From contig JALNZB010000005.1 of NCBI GenBank assembly GCA_023229545.1, positions 1-64,000 of the forward strand: DNA of 64,000 nt, written 5' to 3'. Below, one piece after another: positions 44,622 through 54,481 of the stretch. A model generated the notes under the pieces. It saw nothing but the letters and a program-made list of their open reading frames with translations. It had not been told where the DNA came from and made no database searches. Source of the stretch: Sulfuritalea sp. GTDB taxonomy: Bacteria > Pseudomonadota > Gammaproteobacteria > Burkholderiales > Rhodocyclaceae. The position numbers and the translations under genes are program-made. Position 1 is the stretch's first letter. Each line of letters begins with the position of its first letter.

Positions 44622-45389
44622 TCAGAGGAACCGCGCGGTTCGCAACTCATTCATCAGCGCCAAGTAGTCCTGTGCTCCCCGGCTGGCTGGGTTGTGGCTG
44701 AAGATATCGAGACTAACGGCAGGTGCTTCGGCGATCGCTACATTTTCTGAAATCACCGTTTCGCACAGTTCGGCCCCGAATTGTTTGTGCAGTCGTTCAT
44801 GGATATCAAAGCTCATCTTGCGCCGACGATCAAACCGCGTCAGCAAGTAGCGGCGTTCGATACGCCGTTTGAGTACGGGTTCCAGTGCTTTCAGGGTGTG
44901 TTCAATCTGCAATGCGCCACGCAAGGAGAGATAGTCCGATGACACGGGAATCAGTATCCGGTCAGAGGCGAAAATCGCGTTGAGCGAAAGTACACCCAGA
45001 AATGGGCAGCAGTCGATCACAACGGTGCTTTCGCCGCCGGAAGTTTCAAGCGCCAGCAAGCCCGTGTTAAGCCGGTTGAGAATAGCCGGTCCTTTGCCGA
45101 ATAAGGAATCGACCTTGATCAGTTCTGCATGGGCGGGGATCAGGCGGCCCACCCCCTCCCAGATCACGGCCAGTTCTTCGAGCGTCCGGTTGTCATGGTA
45201 TAGCGCGAACACGCTGTTATATGCCTCGCCCTGCACCTCGCCGTGGATAGCTGTCAGATGCGCCTGTGGATCCAGGTCAACCAGTAGCGTAGGCGTGGAA
45301 TTCCTCGCCAGTGCCGCTGCGATATTTAGCGCGGTGGTGGTTTTCCCGACTCCACCCTTCTGATTGAAAACCGCCATCTTCACTGCCAT
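44622..45389 (-). CDS. ParA/Soj-family ATPase, orphan
   Basis: The product is 255 residues. The deviant Walker A NQKGGVGKTTTALN is at about 9-22, with DLDPQAHLT and VVIDCCPFLGVLSLNAI further on. ParA-type ATPases position DNA, plasmids or large protein assemblies. No parB or other partner lies next to it, and it does not resemble the chromosomal parA near the origin. A role in positioning another cargo is therefore possible. It is divergent from argD. Confidence 0.85.
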   Translation of the reverse strand: MAVKMAVFNQKGGVGKTTTALNIAAALARNSTPTLLVDLDPQAHLTAIHGEVQGEAYNSVFALYHDNRTLEELAVIWEGVGRLIPAHAELIKVDSLFGKGPAILNRLNTGLLALETSGGESTVVIDCCPFLGVLSLNAIFASDRILIPVSSDYLSLRGALQIEHTLKALEPVLKRRIERRYLLTRFDRRRKMSFDIHERLHKQFGAELCETVISENVAIAEAPAVSLDIFSHNPASRGAQDYLALMNELRTARFL

Positions 45390-45520
45390 ATCCTCCGTGT
45401 TTCGGCTCTATACAGGGGTCTATTTTTCTCTTAGTATAGGGGTGTTTTCAAGCACGGCGGCCGCGTTGCTCTTCGGCCGCCGTATGTTTTTCAGACTGGA
45501 GCTTTTCGCGGAGTGCCTTC

Positions 45521-46693
45521 ATGCCGCATCTGATGAATACCTACGGGCGGTTGCCGATCGCCTTTACTCATGGTCAGGGTTGCCGGTTGTTCGACGAACA
45601 GGGCAAGTCCTATCTGGATGCCCTGGCGGGAATAGCGGTGAATACGCTGGGCCACAATCATCCTCGATTGGTGAGGGCGTTGTCCGCGCAGGTCGGTCGT
45701 CTCATTCATGCGTCGAACTTGTATCGCATAAGCGAAGCCGAGATGGTTTCCGACCGACTCGCTGCATTGTCCGGCATGGACGAGGTGTTCTTTTGCAACT
45801 CGGGCTGTGAGGCCAACGAAGCGGCTATCAAACTCGCACGGTTGTATGGACACCAGCAGGGCATTGAGCAGCCGGCCATCATCGTCATGGAACAGGCTTT
45901 CCACGGCCGCACGCTGGCGACGCTCTCCGCCACCGGCAATCGCAAGGTGCAGGCTGGCTTCGAGCCGCTGGTCTCGGGTTTTGTGCGGGTGCCGTTTGAC
46001 GATATCGCCGCAATCGAGCAACTCGCGGCGCGCAATCCGAATGTCGTTGCCGTGCTGTTCGAACCGATCCAGGGCGAAGGTGGCATCAACCTCGCTCACA
46101 AGGACTACATGCGTTCGTTGCGGCGGATTTGCGACGAGAAGAACTGGTTGTTCATGGTCGACGAGGTGCAGTGCGGCCTCGGTCGTACCGGGGCATGGTT
46201 CGCCCATCAGCACGCGGACGTTCTGCCGGATGTCATGACGCTGGCTAAAGGGCTGGCCTCCGGTGTGCCAATCGGTGCCTGCCTTGCTGCCGGGCGAGCC
46301 GCTGGCGTGTTCAAGCCCGGCAATCACGGTTCCACTTTTGGCGGCAATCCGCTGGCCTGTGTCGCGGCCCTGACCACGCTGGATGTAATCGAAGCCGATG
46401 GTCTCATGGCGCACGCGGAGAAGCTGGGCGCAGTCATTCGCGATGGTCTGCGCAGTGGTTTGTCCGGCGTCGACGGCTTCGTCGAAGTACGCGGCGATGG
46501 CCTGATGATCGGTATCGAGCTGGATCGTACCTGTACCGATCTGGTTACGCGCGGGCTGGAAGCCGGCCTGCTGATCAATGTCACCGCCGACAAGGTAGTG
46601 CGTCTGTTGCCGCCGCTGGTAATGAGCGACGCCGAGGGGGCGGAGCTTGTGGTCGCACTTGTGTCGCTGATCAAAGAGTTTCTCGGAGTGTGA
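45521..46693 (+). CDS. argD: acetylornithine aminotransferase
   Basis: The product is 390 residues, a PLP-dependent class III aminotransferase. FCNSGCEANEAAIKLAR and the PLP Lys in LAKGLASGVPIGA (about 243) are visible, as is STFGGNPLACVAA. ArgD converts N-acetylglutamate semialdehyde to N-acetylornithine in arginine synthesis. It is followed after 2 bases by argF and then argG, forming a partial arginine operon. Family members can also act on succinyl-diaminopimelate. Confidence 0.95.
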   Translation: MPHLMNTYGRLPIAFTHGQGCRLFDEQGKSYLDALAGIAVNTLGHNHPRLVRALSAQVGRLIHASNLYRISEAEMVSDRLAALSGMDEVFFCNSGCEANEAAIKLARLYGHQQGIEQPAIIVMEQAFHGRTLATLSATGNRKVQAGFEPLVSGFVRVPFDDIAAIEQLAARNPNVVAVLFEPIQGEGGINLAHKDYMRSLRRICDEKNWLFMVDEVQCGLGRTGAWFAHQHADVLPDVMTLAKGLASGVPIGACLAAGRAAGVFKPGNHGSTFGGNPLACVAALTTLDVIEADGLMAHAEKLGAVIRDGLRSGLSGVDGFVEVRGDGLMIGIELDRTCTDLVTRGLEAGLLINVTADKVVRLLPPLVMSDAEGAELVVALVSLIKEFLGV

Positions 46694-46695
46694 AC

Positions 46696-47619
46696 ATGGA
46701 CTCTCCGCGGCATTTCCTGCAACTGAAAGACCTTTCGCGAGATGAGCTCGATTATCTTTTCGAGCGCACCCGGATCATCAAGGCGCGTTTCAAGACCTAC
46801 CAGCGTCATTGGCCCTTGCAGGATCGCACCTTGGTGATGATTTTTGAGAAGGCCAGCACCCGCACGCGACTCTCCTTCGAGGCTGGCGTACAGCAATTGG
46901 GCGGCTCGGCGATCTATCTGAATACGCGAGATTCGCAGCTTGGACGCGGCGAGCCAGTGGAGGATGCGGCTGAAGTGATTTCGCGCATGAGCGACATGGT
47001 CATGATTCGCACTTTCGAGCAGGACATCATCGAGCGCTTTGCCAGTCACTCGCGGGTGCCGGTCATCAACGGCCTGACCAACGAATACCATCCCTGCCAG
47101 ATTCTCGCCGACATCTTTACCTTCATCGAACATCGCGGTCCGATCCAGGGCAAAACCGTGGCATGGATCGGCGACTCGAACAATGTCTGCAACACATGGT
47201 TGCAGGCGGCGGAAATCTTTGGTTTCGACGTGCATGTATCGACTCCGCCAGGTTACGAGGTCGAAGCCGAGCGCGCCGGTCTCTATGGCACAGCGCATTT
47301 CAAGCAGTTTGCCGACCCGATGGATGCCGCTCGCGACGTCGACCTGGTGACCACCGATGTGTGGACCTCGATGGGATTCGAGGCCGAGAACGAAGAGCGC
47401 TTGCGCGATTTCGCAGACTGGCAGGTCGATGCCGAGATGATGCGCGCGGCGCGCCCCGATGCCGTGTTCATGCACTGCCTGCCGGCGCATCGCGGTGAGG
47501 AAGTCGCCGCCGAGGTGATCGACGGCGCGCAAAGCGTGGTGTGGGATGAGGCCGAGAACCGGCTGCACACACAGAAGGCGTTGATGGAATTCCTGCTTCT
47601 GGGCAGGGTGAATGATTGA
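46696..47619 (+). CDS. argF: ornithine carbamoyltransferase
   Basis: The product is 307 residues. The carbamoyl-phosphate motif STRTRLSFEAG, the conserved NGLTNEYHPCQILAD and the ornithine-site HCLPAHRGEEV are all present. It makes citrulline from ornithine and carbamoyl phosphate. ATG 46696 gives MDSPRHFLQLKDLS, two codons after an in-frame GTG overlapping the argD stop. It lies between argD and argG. Confidence 0.96.
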   Translation: MDSPRHFLQLKDLSRDELDYLFERTRIIKARFKTYQRHWPLQDRTLVMIFEKASTRTRLSFEAGVQQLGGSAIYLNTRDSQLGRGEPVEDAAEVISRMSDMVMIRTFEQDIIERFASHSRVPVINGLTNEYHPCQILADIFTFIEHRGPIQGKTVAWIGDSNNVCNTWLQAAEIFGFDVHVSTPPGYEVEAERAGLYGTAHFKQFADPMDAARDVDLVTTDVWTSMGFEAENEERLRDFADWQVDAEMMRAARPDAVFMHCLPAHRGEEVAAEVIDGAQSVVWDEAENRLHTQKALMEFLLLGRVND

Positions 47620-47629
47620 AGGAAAAGCA

Positions 47630-48898
<1,269 letters not shown>

Positions 48899-48919
48899 GG
48901 GAGCGCCGGGATTTTTTCG

Positions 48920-49129
48920 ATGTTCGGCATTTCTGAGGAGCAAATGGCGGAGTTCGGCATGACGTTCGGCCTGGGCGCCTTCATGCTGTACATGCTCTTC
49001 ATCATCGGTGAACTAGCCTGGAAGTCCAAGGCGGGCAAGCTCGGTACCTTCGTCCTGTTTTTCGTCCTGGCGTTCGGCATGTTCGGCTTCGTGGCAAAAA
49101 TCATTATTCAAAAAATGTGGGGAATCTGA
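48920..49129 (+). CDS. DUF2788 small membrane protein
   Basis: The product is 69 residues with two membrane segments (about 12-32 and 41-61) around GELAWKSKAGKLGTF. It matches the DUF2788 family, found mainly in beta- and gammaproteobacteria, with no known function. It lies 21 bases past argG and 1 base before the nucleoside phosphorylase gene, so it is probably cotranscribed with them. Confidence 0.85.
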   Translation: MFGISEEQMAEFGMTFGLGAFMLYMLFIIGELAWKSKAGKLGTFVLFFVLAFGMFGFVAKIIIQKMWGI

Positions 49130-49130
49130 T

Positions 49131-49442
49131 ATGTCTCAATTCGATAATGTCGCCGTGGTGAAGAAGGCCAATGTCTATTTCGACGGCAAATGCGTCAGTC
49201 ATAGCGTGCAGTTCGCCGACGGTACGAAAAAGAGCGTCGGCGTGATTTTGCCTGCGACACTGACGTTCAACACCGGCGTGCCGGAGATCATGGAAACCGT
49301 GGCTGGCGCCTGCCGCTATCGCATCAAGGGCGAGGACTGGAAGACTAGCGGTGCCGGCCAGCAATTCACGGTGCCGGGCAATACCAGCTTCGACATCGAA
49401 GTCAGCGGCGAGCCGTATCACTACGTCTGTCACTTTGCCTGA
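49131..49442 (+). CDS. ppnP: pyrimidine/purine nucleoside phosphorylase PpnP
   Basis: The product is 103 residues, a single small cupin-like domain (formerly DUF1255). Recognisable segments are VYFDGKCVSHSVQFADGTKKS and FNTGVPEIMETVAG. E. coli PpnP cleaves several nucleosides phosphorolytically in the salvage pathway. It starts 1 base after the DUF2788 stop, with an ATCTGAT-type spacer, so translation is probably coupled. Confidence 0.9.
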   Translation: MSQFDNVAVVKKANVYFDGKCVSHSVQFADGTKKSVGVILPATLTFNTGVPEIMETVAGACRYRIKGEDWKTSGAGQQFTVPGNTSFDIEVSGEPYHYVCHFA

Positions 49443-49457
49443 TCGCGGGAGAGTGAC

Positions 49458-49952
49458 ATGCCTTCATTCGACATCACTTCCGAGGCCGACCTGGTGGCGC
49501 TGAAGAACGCCGTCGATGTGGCTGGCCGTCACATCGGCAATCGCTATGACTTCAAGGGCACTTCGGCGAAGGCCGAACTGAACGAGAAGGACAAGATCAT
49601 CACCATCCATGGCGATTCCGAATTCCAGCTTGGTCAGGTCAAGGACATTCTTTTCCCCGAAATGGAAAAGAAGGAGCGCGAAAGCACCAAGCGCTTGGAG
49701 CATGGCCCCGTGCAGTCGGTGGGCGGCAACAAGTCCAAGCAGGTGCTGACGATCAAGGTCGGCATCGAGCAGGAACTGGCGAAGAAGATCGTCAAGATGA
49801 TCAAGGACAGCAAGCTCAAGGTGCAGGCCAGCATCCAGGGCGACGCCGTGCGCGTCACCGGCGCCAAGCGCGACTTGCTGCAGGAAACCATCGCGCTGGT
49901 GAAGAAGTCGATTACCGACTTTCCCTTGCAGTACGGCAATTTCAGGGACTGA
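49458..49952 (+). CDS. yajQ: YajQ-family nucleotide-binding protein
   Basis: The product is 164 residues, beginning MPSFDITSEADLVALKNAVD with the family segments RYDFKGTSAKAEL and VRVTGAKRDLLQE. The length is standard for YajQ. Family members bind nucleotides or RNA, and in Xanthomonas one binds cyclic di-GMP. It lies 15 bases after ppnP, in the same direction, and its stop is 10 bases before a dispersed-repeat copy. Confidence 0.95.
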   Translation: MPSFDITSEADLVALKNAVDVAGRHIGNRYDFKGTSAKAELNEKDKIITIHGDSEFQLGQVKDILFPEMEKKERESTKRLEHGPVQSVGGNKSKQVLTIKVGIEQELAKKIVKMIKDSKLKVQASIQGDAVRVTGAKRDLLQETIALVKKSITDFPLQYGNFRD

Positions 49953-49962
49953 TGCAACGCGG

Positions 49963-49987
49963 CGCCGTGTCGCTGGCGCCGACTTTC
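49963..49987 (+). repeat. dispersed 25-nt repeat, copy F
   Basis: Plus-strand copy with about three differences from the majority. It fills the gap between yajQ and the converging glutamine-amidotransferase-like gene and includes two bases of the latter's TGA stop. The same arrangement is seen for copy A and the der stop. Confidence 0.55.
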
Positions 49988-50690
49988 AATCGCGGCGCAG
50001 CCCGTCGATCCAGCGCGTATAGAGCCGGTCGGCAACCACGCGCATCGCCGCGATGCGCTCCGTGATATTTTCTTCCAATTGCTCCGGCGTCTGCACCGAC
50101 GACGAAGGCGGAGCGTTTTCCGCCGCCCATTGCTGGCGCCAGCTACGGATCATCGTCTCCGTCATTTCGACATGGCACTGCATCCCCAGGTGCTGGCCGC
50201 GCACGAAAGCCTGATTGGCGCAGTGGGCGCTTTGCAGAATGCGCGTGGCGCCGGCGGGGATCGTGAAAGTCTCGCCGTGCCAGTGAAAGCCCTCGAAACG
50301 TCGTGTGTCGCCCAGCCACTCGCTTGCCGCCGCCTCTGCGGTGGCTTCGACCATGCCCCATCCGATTTCCTTGACCGGATTCCTGCCCACCGTGCCGCCA
50401 AAAGCCCGCGCTATGAGCTGTCCGCCTAGACAGTGGCCGATCACCGGGATACCCCGTTCGTCCGCCTTGCGGATCAGTTCCAGCGTCGTGGGTATCCACG
50501 GCAGATCGTCATTCACGCTCATCGGTCCACCCATGAAGCACAGGCCGGAGAACCCGTCAGGAGTCGGCGGTAGCGGAACGCCGTCGTCGACCTTGAGCAG
50601 TGTCCATGGCAGGGAATGGCGGTCGAGGAATGTGGCAAAATAGCCCGGTCCCTCACCGGGGCTATGACGGAATATCGCGATCGGTTTCAT
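49986..50690 (-). CDS. class I glutamine amidotransferase-like protein
   Basis: The product is 234 residues. The nucleophile elbow GHCLGGQLIA (Cys near 86) and the later FHWHGETFTIPAGA His are present, so it is a triad amidotransferase of the GMP-synthase-like family, substrate unknown. ATG 50690 starts MKPIAIFRHSPGEGPGYF, the family start. This codon overlaps the ATG of the divergent NUDIX gene (CATG), leaving no room for a ribosome site on either side. One of the two starts may therefore be further inside its gene. Confidence 0.85.
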   Translation of the reverse strand: MKPIAIFRHSPGEGPGYFATFLDRHSLPWTLLKVDDGVPLPPTPDGFSGLCFMGGPMSVNDDLPWIPTTLELIRKADERGIPVIGHCLGGQLIARAFGGTVGRNPVKEIGWGMVEATAEAAASEWLGDTRRFEGFHWHGETFTIPAGATRILQSAHCANQAFVRGQHLGMQCHVEMTETMIRSWRQQWAAENAPPSSSVQTPEQLEENITERIAAMRVVADRLYTRWIDGLRRD

Positions 50691-51315
50691 GCCGGAGTCT
50701 CTTCTTAGCGCAAGCCCGAATTCTAGCGGAGGCTTGCTTTCCCTGATGCGTCGTCGATTCAGGGAAGGTTTTGTTGCGTCCCCGATAAATGAGTCCGGGG
50801 TCGTCGAAGAGGCCGATCTGATCGCTGCCGCTGTGCTGGTGCCGGTGATCGTGCGCGAGAGCGGGGCGACCCTGCTGCTGACCCAGCGCACAATGCATTT
50901 ACGCGATCATGCCGGGCAGGTGAGTTTTCCCGGTGGACGCAGCGAAGCGAGTGATGCTTCAGCCGAGGCTACGGCCTTGCGCGAAGCTGAGGAAGAGGTT
51001 GGCCTCGTTGCGTCCCAAGTGGAAATTCTCGGGCGCCTGCCGGAATATCGGACTGGCACCGGCTTCGCCATTACTCCTATCGTGGGCTTGGTGACGCCGC
51101 CCTTGAACCTGAAACTGGACGATTTCGAGGTGGCCGAGGTTTTCGAACCACCGCTCGAATTTCTCCTCGACGAGGCGAACCATCAGCGCCATATGATCGA
51201 GGTGCGCGGTGTCATGCGCGAGTACTGGGCCATGCCCTGGCAGGGATATTACATCTGGGGTGCGACCGCCGGTATGCTGGTGACTCTGCATCGTTTCCTC
51301 TATTCCGGGGCCTGA
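50689..51315 (+). CDS. NUDIX hydrolase, probable CoA pyrophosphatase
   Basis: The product is 208 residues from this ATG. An alternative is ATG 50746, giving about 189 residues. The NUDIX box GGRSE...REAEEEVGL is at about 82-106, with upstream LLTQRTMHLRDHAGQVSFPGG, the UPF0035 signature of CoA pyrophosphatases (NudL). It would hydrolyse CoA or its derivatives. It overlaps the start of the divergent amidotransferase gene and is followed by a CobD-like gene after 4 bases. Confidence 0.88.
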   Translation: MPESLLSASPNSSGGLLSLMRRRFREGFVASPINESGVVEEADLIAAAVLVPVIVRESGATLLLTQRTMHLRDHAGQVSFPGGRSEASDASAEATALREAEEEVGLVASQVEILGRLPEYRTGTGFAITPIVGLVTPPLNLKLDDFEVAEVFEPPLEFLLDEANHQRHMIEVRGVMREYWAMPWQGYYIWGATAGMLVTLHRFLYSGA

Positions 51316-51319
51316 GCGC

Positions 51320-52255
51320 ATGACCCTCATTTCCATTGTCATCGCCCTGGTTCTGGAGCAGTTGCACGCGCTGCCGGTGCAGCGCGCGGTGCGCGATCCG
51401 GTGAAGCGGATCGCGATATTTCTCGAAGACAAGTTCAACGATGGCGGGCGCAGTCATGGCGCCATCGCCTGGGGGCTGGGCGCCGCGCTGCCCCCAGCAC
51501 TGGTATTGCTGGTGTATGCCTTGCTGCTGCACGCTCAGCCTCTGCTGGCCATCCTGCTCGGCATTGGCGTGCTGTATCTGACCATGGGTTTTCGCCAGTT
51601 CAGTCATTTCTTCACCGACATTCATCTGGCGCTGGGACTCGGCGAAGTCGAACAGGCTCGGCAACTGCTTGCGCAATGGCGCGGTCGTGCCGGCGACCGT
51701 CTTACCGCCAGCGAGATCGCGCGTCTTGCCATCGAGCAGGCCCTGCTGGCGTCGCACCGACATGTCTTCGCGCCGCTGTTCTGGTTTGTTGTGCTGGGGC
51801 CGGCGGGCGCGTTGCTGTACCGGTTGGCGCATTCGTTCGACGAACTCTGGGGCGGGCGCAGCGAAATGGAATTTGGCGAATTCGGCCAGTTCGCCCATCA
51901 GGCGTTTGCGCTGATCGACTGGATGCCATTGCGGTTGACTGCAGCGGCTTTCGCCGTTGTTGGCGATTTCGAGGATGCAGTGCATTGCTGGCGCACGCAG
52001 GCCGATCGCTGGCCCGACGGTGGCGCCGGCATACTGCTGGCCAGCGGCGCCGGCGCTCTGGGTGTGCGCCTCGGCATGCCGGTGCATGAGGCGATGCAAG
52101 AACCGGACGAAGTTAATGATCGTCCAGAGATGGGTTTGGGCGAAGACGCCGACCCAGATTTAATGCAGAGCACGATAGGTCTGGTCTGGCGCTGTCTTGT
52201 GCTTGGTTTGGCGGTTCTGGCCCTGGTCTGGGTTTCCGGTTGGGCCGGTGGTTGA
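51320..52255 (+). CDS. CobD/CbiB-family membrane protein
   Basis: The product is 311 residues with about five hydrophobic segments (about 3-17, 52-90, 150-175, 200-215, 290-308). The overall pattern fits CobD/CbiB and related AmpE-like proteins. Those act in cobalamin aminopropanol attachment or are of unknown role. No other cobalamin gene is nearby. In this group many members outside cob operons lack known function. The stop is 17 bases before the thiolase start. Confidence 0.7.
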   Translation: MTLISIVIALVLEQLHALPVQRAVRDPVKRIAIFLEDKFNDGGRSHGAIAWGLGAALPPALVLLVYALLLHAQPLLAILLGIGVLYLTMGFRQFSHFFTDIHLALGLGEVEQARQLLAQWRGRAGDRLTASEIARLAIEQALLASHRHVFAPLFWFVVLGPAGALLYRLAHSFDELWGGRSEMEFGEFGQFAHQAFALIDWMPLRLTAAAFAVVGDFEDAVHCWRTQADRWPDGGAGILLASGAGALGVRLGMPVHEAMQEPDEVNDRPEMGLGEDADPDLMQSTIGLVWRCLVLGLAVLALVWVSGWAGG

Positions 52256-52272
52256 TCGACGAGAGGGCCTTT

Positions 52273-53460
52273 ATGTCCAGCAAGAGAGAAGTCGTTGTCT
52301 TGAGCGCAGTTCGTTCCGCCATCGGTACTTTTGGCGGCTCGCTCGCCAACATCGAACCGTGCGAACTGGCCGGTACCGTGATGAAGGAAGCAGTCGACCG
52401 TTCCGGCGTCGATCCCAAGCAGATCAATTACGTTACGGTCGGCAACTGCATTCCGACCGATTCGCGCTACGCTTATGTTTCCCGCGTCGCTTCGATCCAG
52501 GCAGGCTTGCCGATGGATTCGGTGGCCATGCAAGTGAGCCGTCTGTGTTCTTCAGGTTTGCAGGCCATTGTGACAACGGCGCAGAACATCATGCTGGGCG
52601 ACTGCGATTACGGCATCGGCGGCGGCGTCGAAGTCATGTCGCGCGGCAGCTACATGGCGCCCGCCATGCGCAGCGGCGCTCGCATGGGCGATACTAGGAT
52701 GATCGACATGATGGTTGCCGTGCTGACCGACCCGTTCGGGGTCGGTCACATGGGCATCACCGCCGAGAATCTGGCGACCAAGTGGAATATTACCCGCGAA
52801 GAGCAGGATGCCTTCGCCCTTGAGTCCCAGCTTCGTGCGGCAGCCGCTATCGCCGAAGGCCGCTTCAAGTCTCAAATCGTGCCCATCGTGCAGCAGACGC
52901 GCAAGGGCGAGGTGGTATTCGACACCGACGAACACGGCAAACCCAACACCACGCTGGAATCGCTGGCGAAGATGAGACCGGCATTCAAGAAGGATGGCAC
53001 GGTCACCGCAGGCAATGCATCAGGCATTAACGACGGCGCCGCGTTCTTTGTCTTGGCAGCAGCGGATGTCGCGGTCAGGGTTGGTCAGAGGCCCATTGCC
53101 CGCTTGGTTTCTTATGCCATCGCCGGCGTATCGAATGAGATTATGGGCGAAGGCCCGGTCCCGGCCTCCAGGCTGGCGCTGCAAAAGGCTGGGCTGACGC
53201 TCGATCAGATGGACGTCATCGAATCCAACGAAGCGTTTGCCGCACAGGCCATCGCTGTGTCCAAGGCTCTCGGTCTTGACCCGGTGAAAACCAATCCCAA
53301 CGGTGGTGCTATTGCGCTAGGTCACCCGGTTGGCTGCTCCGGCGCTTTTATCGCCACCAAGGCGCTGTATGAGCTACAGCGCATCAACGGCAAGTACGCC
53401 CTGGTGACTATGTGCATCGGTGGTGGGCAGGGTATTGCTGCGGTGCTTGAACGGATGTGA
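52273..53460 (+). CDS. acetyl-CoA acetyltransferase / thiolase
   Basis: The product is 395 residues. Active cysteine Cys92 lies in SRLCSSGLQA. The second site has GGAIALGHPVGCSG (His near 350) and the catalytic CIGGGQG near 385. Such thiolases condense two acetyl-CoA, or propionyl-CoA with acetyl-CoA (BktB), for polyhydroxyalkanoate synthesis, or act in beta-oxidation. No phaB or phaC lies in the window. ATG 52273 gives MSSKREVVVLSAVRSAIGTF. Confidence 0.93.
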   Translation: MSSKREVVVLSAVRSAIGTFGGSLANIEPCELAGTVMKEAVDRSGVDPKQINYVTVGNCIPTDSRYAYVSRVASIQAGLPMDSVAMQVSRLCSSGLQAIVTTAQNIMLGDCDYGIGGGVEVMSRGSYMAPAMRSGARMGDTRMIDMMVAVLTDPFGVGHMGITAENLATKWNITREEQDAFALESQLRAAAAIAEGRFKSQIVPIVQQTRKGEVVFDTDEHGKPNTTLESLAKMRPAFKKDGTVTAGNASGINDGAAFFVLAAADVAVRVGQRPIARLVSYAIAGVSNEIMGEGPVPASRLALQKAGLTLDQMDVIESNEAFAAQAIAVSKALGLDPVKTNPNGGAIALGHPVGCSGAFIATKALYELQRINGKYALVTMCIGGGQGIAAVLERM

Positions 53461-53585
53461 GCGGTCCCTCGCGAAAAAGCGCGACCTTGAATAGCTGCTA
53501 AACGCGTGGATTAGGCTTTACAAGCCATGCCGGCGATATGGCGACCATGCCATGGAGGTGGCTGCAAGGGCTGATACGACAGGGA

Positions 53586-54131
53586 TCAGCGTGCAGCGGA
53601 TTGGTCGGCGGTCGGGACTCCAAGGGGGGCGCTGCTTGGAGCAATCGGCGGTTTGGGAGCAACGGGCTGCTTCGATGGCGCGGGGTGTGGCGCTGGTTTG
53701 TTTGGCTTCTGGGCTGCCTCGGCTTTCAGCCGACTTTTCTCGCCTTCTGGCAGTTCCTTGTACTCCTGCCACTTCAGCTTGACCGCCTCCTTTTTTTCGG
53801 GGTGGTCCTTCTGCAAAGCCTTGTACTTGTCGCGCGCGCGCTTGCGCTCATCCGGCGTCAGTTTGGCCCAGGCAGTCATTCGGCGCTGCACACGAGCCTG
53901 CTCCTCGGCACTCATCGACTGGTACCGCTGGGCAATACCAAGCCATTTCTTTCGTCGAAAACCGTCCATCTTGTTCCACTCGGTGGAAAGCGGAGCGAGG
54001 ACACGCTTCTGCTCCGAGTCCAATTCAGTCCAAGATGGCTGCGACAGCGGAGGAACGATGACTGCGTGGCCCAGCGGAGAGGCCAGCCAAAGCGCTACTG
54101 TGAGGATGAGTCCGAAGCGCGCTCGAGCCAT
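53586..54131 (-). CDS. DUF3106 exported protein
   Basis: The product is 181 residues, with a signal peptide (about 1-23) and a Lys/Glu/Trp-rich central region of LDSEQKRVLAPL and LTPDERKRARDKYKAL type. It ends in a Pro/Ala-rich tail. This is the DUF3106 family seen in betaproteobacteria next to a sigma factor and a DUF3619 protein. It overlaps the upstream DUF3619 gene by 37 bases and probably belongs to the same operon. The function is unknown; envelope stress sensing is a guess. Confidence 0.85.
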   Translation of the reverse strand: MARARFGLILTVALWLASPLGHAVIVPPLSQPSWTELDSEQKRVLAPLSTEWNKMDGFRRKKWLGIAQRYQSMSAEEQARVQRRMTAWAKLTPDERKRARDKYKALQKDHPEKKEAVKLKWQEYKELPEGEKSRLKAEAAQKPNKPAPHPAPSKQPVAPKPPIAPSSAPLGVPTADQSAAR

Positions 54132-54481
54132 ACGTGGAAGCCTCGATCAAGATATGCGGAAGGGGGCAGTTCGTCGGCAAGAAGTGCGCTGTCGATTTCC
54201 TCGAATTCCCGGGCCTGTTCAAAGGCATTCCAGTAATAGGTTCCCATGGCGCCGATACTCAGGGCGACAACGGCGAGCAGATTGCGGGCGTTGGAAAAGA
54301 AAGCGAGTTCCACAACCTGCCCGATCCCGGCGATGCGCAGACCGCTCACCGGCACCCGCTGGCTATTCAAGGCAAGCTGGCGCGCCTGATGGAGACGACC
54401 GACCACCTTCCGGTCGAGCGCAACCAGACCCTCATTCAGAATCTGCCTTGCCTTGTAGCCGAATTCAGTATCTTCTTTCAT
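54095..54481 (-). CDS. DUF3619 membrane protein
   Basis: The product is 128 residues with one membrane segment (about 67-83) and hydrophilic ends. It matches the DUF3619 family and its position right after an ECF-like sigma gene is the family's usual context. The start overlaps the sigma stop by 4 bases. It could be an anti-sigma-like partner, but no anti-sigma domain is recognisable, so the role is inferred from context only. Confidence 0.82.
   Translation of the reverse strand: MKEDTEFGYKARQILNEGLVALDRKVVGRLHQARQLALNSQRVPVSGLRIAGIGQVVELAFFSNARNLLAVVALSIGAMGTYYWNAFEQAREFEEIDSALLADELPPSAYLDRGFHVWLERASDSSSQ

Noticed and set aside
44341..45520. Genomic island or plasmid remnant suggested by ParA
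   Set aside because: No integrase, repeats, tRNA junction or composition shift was seen, and flanking genes are housekeeping.
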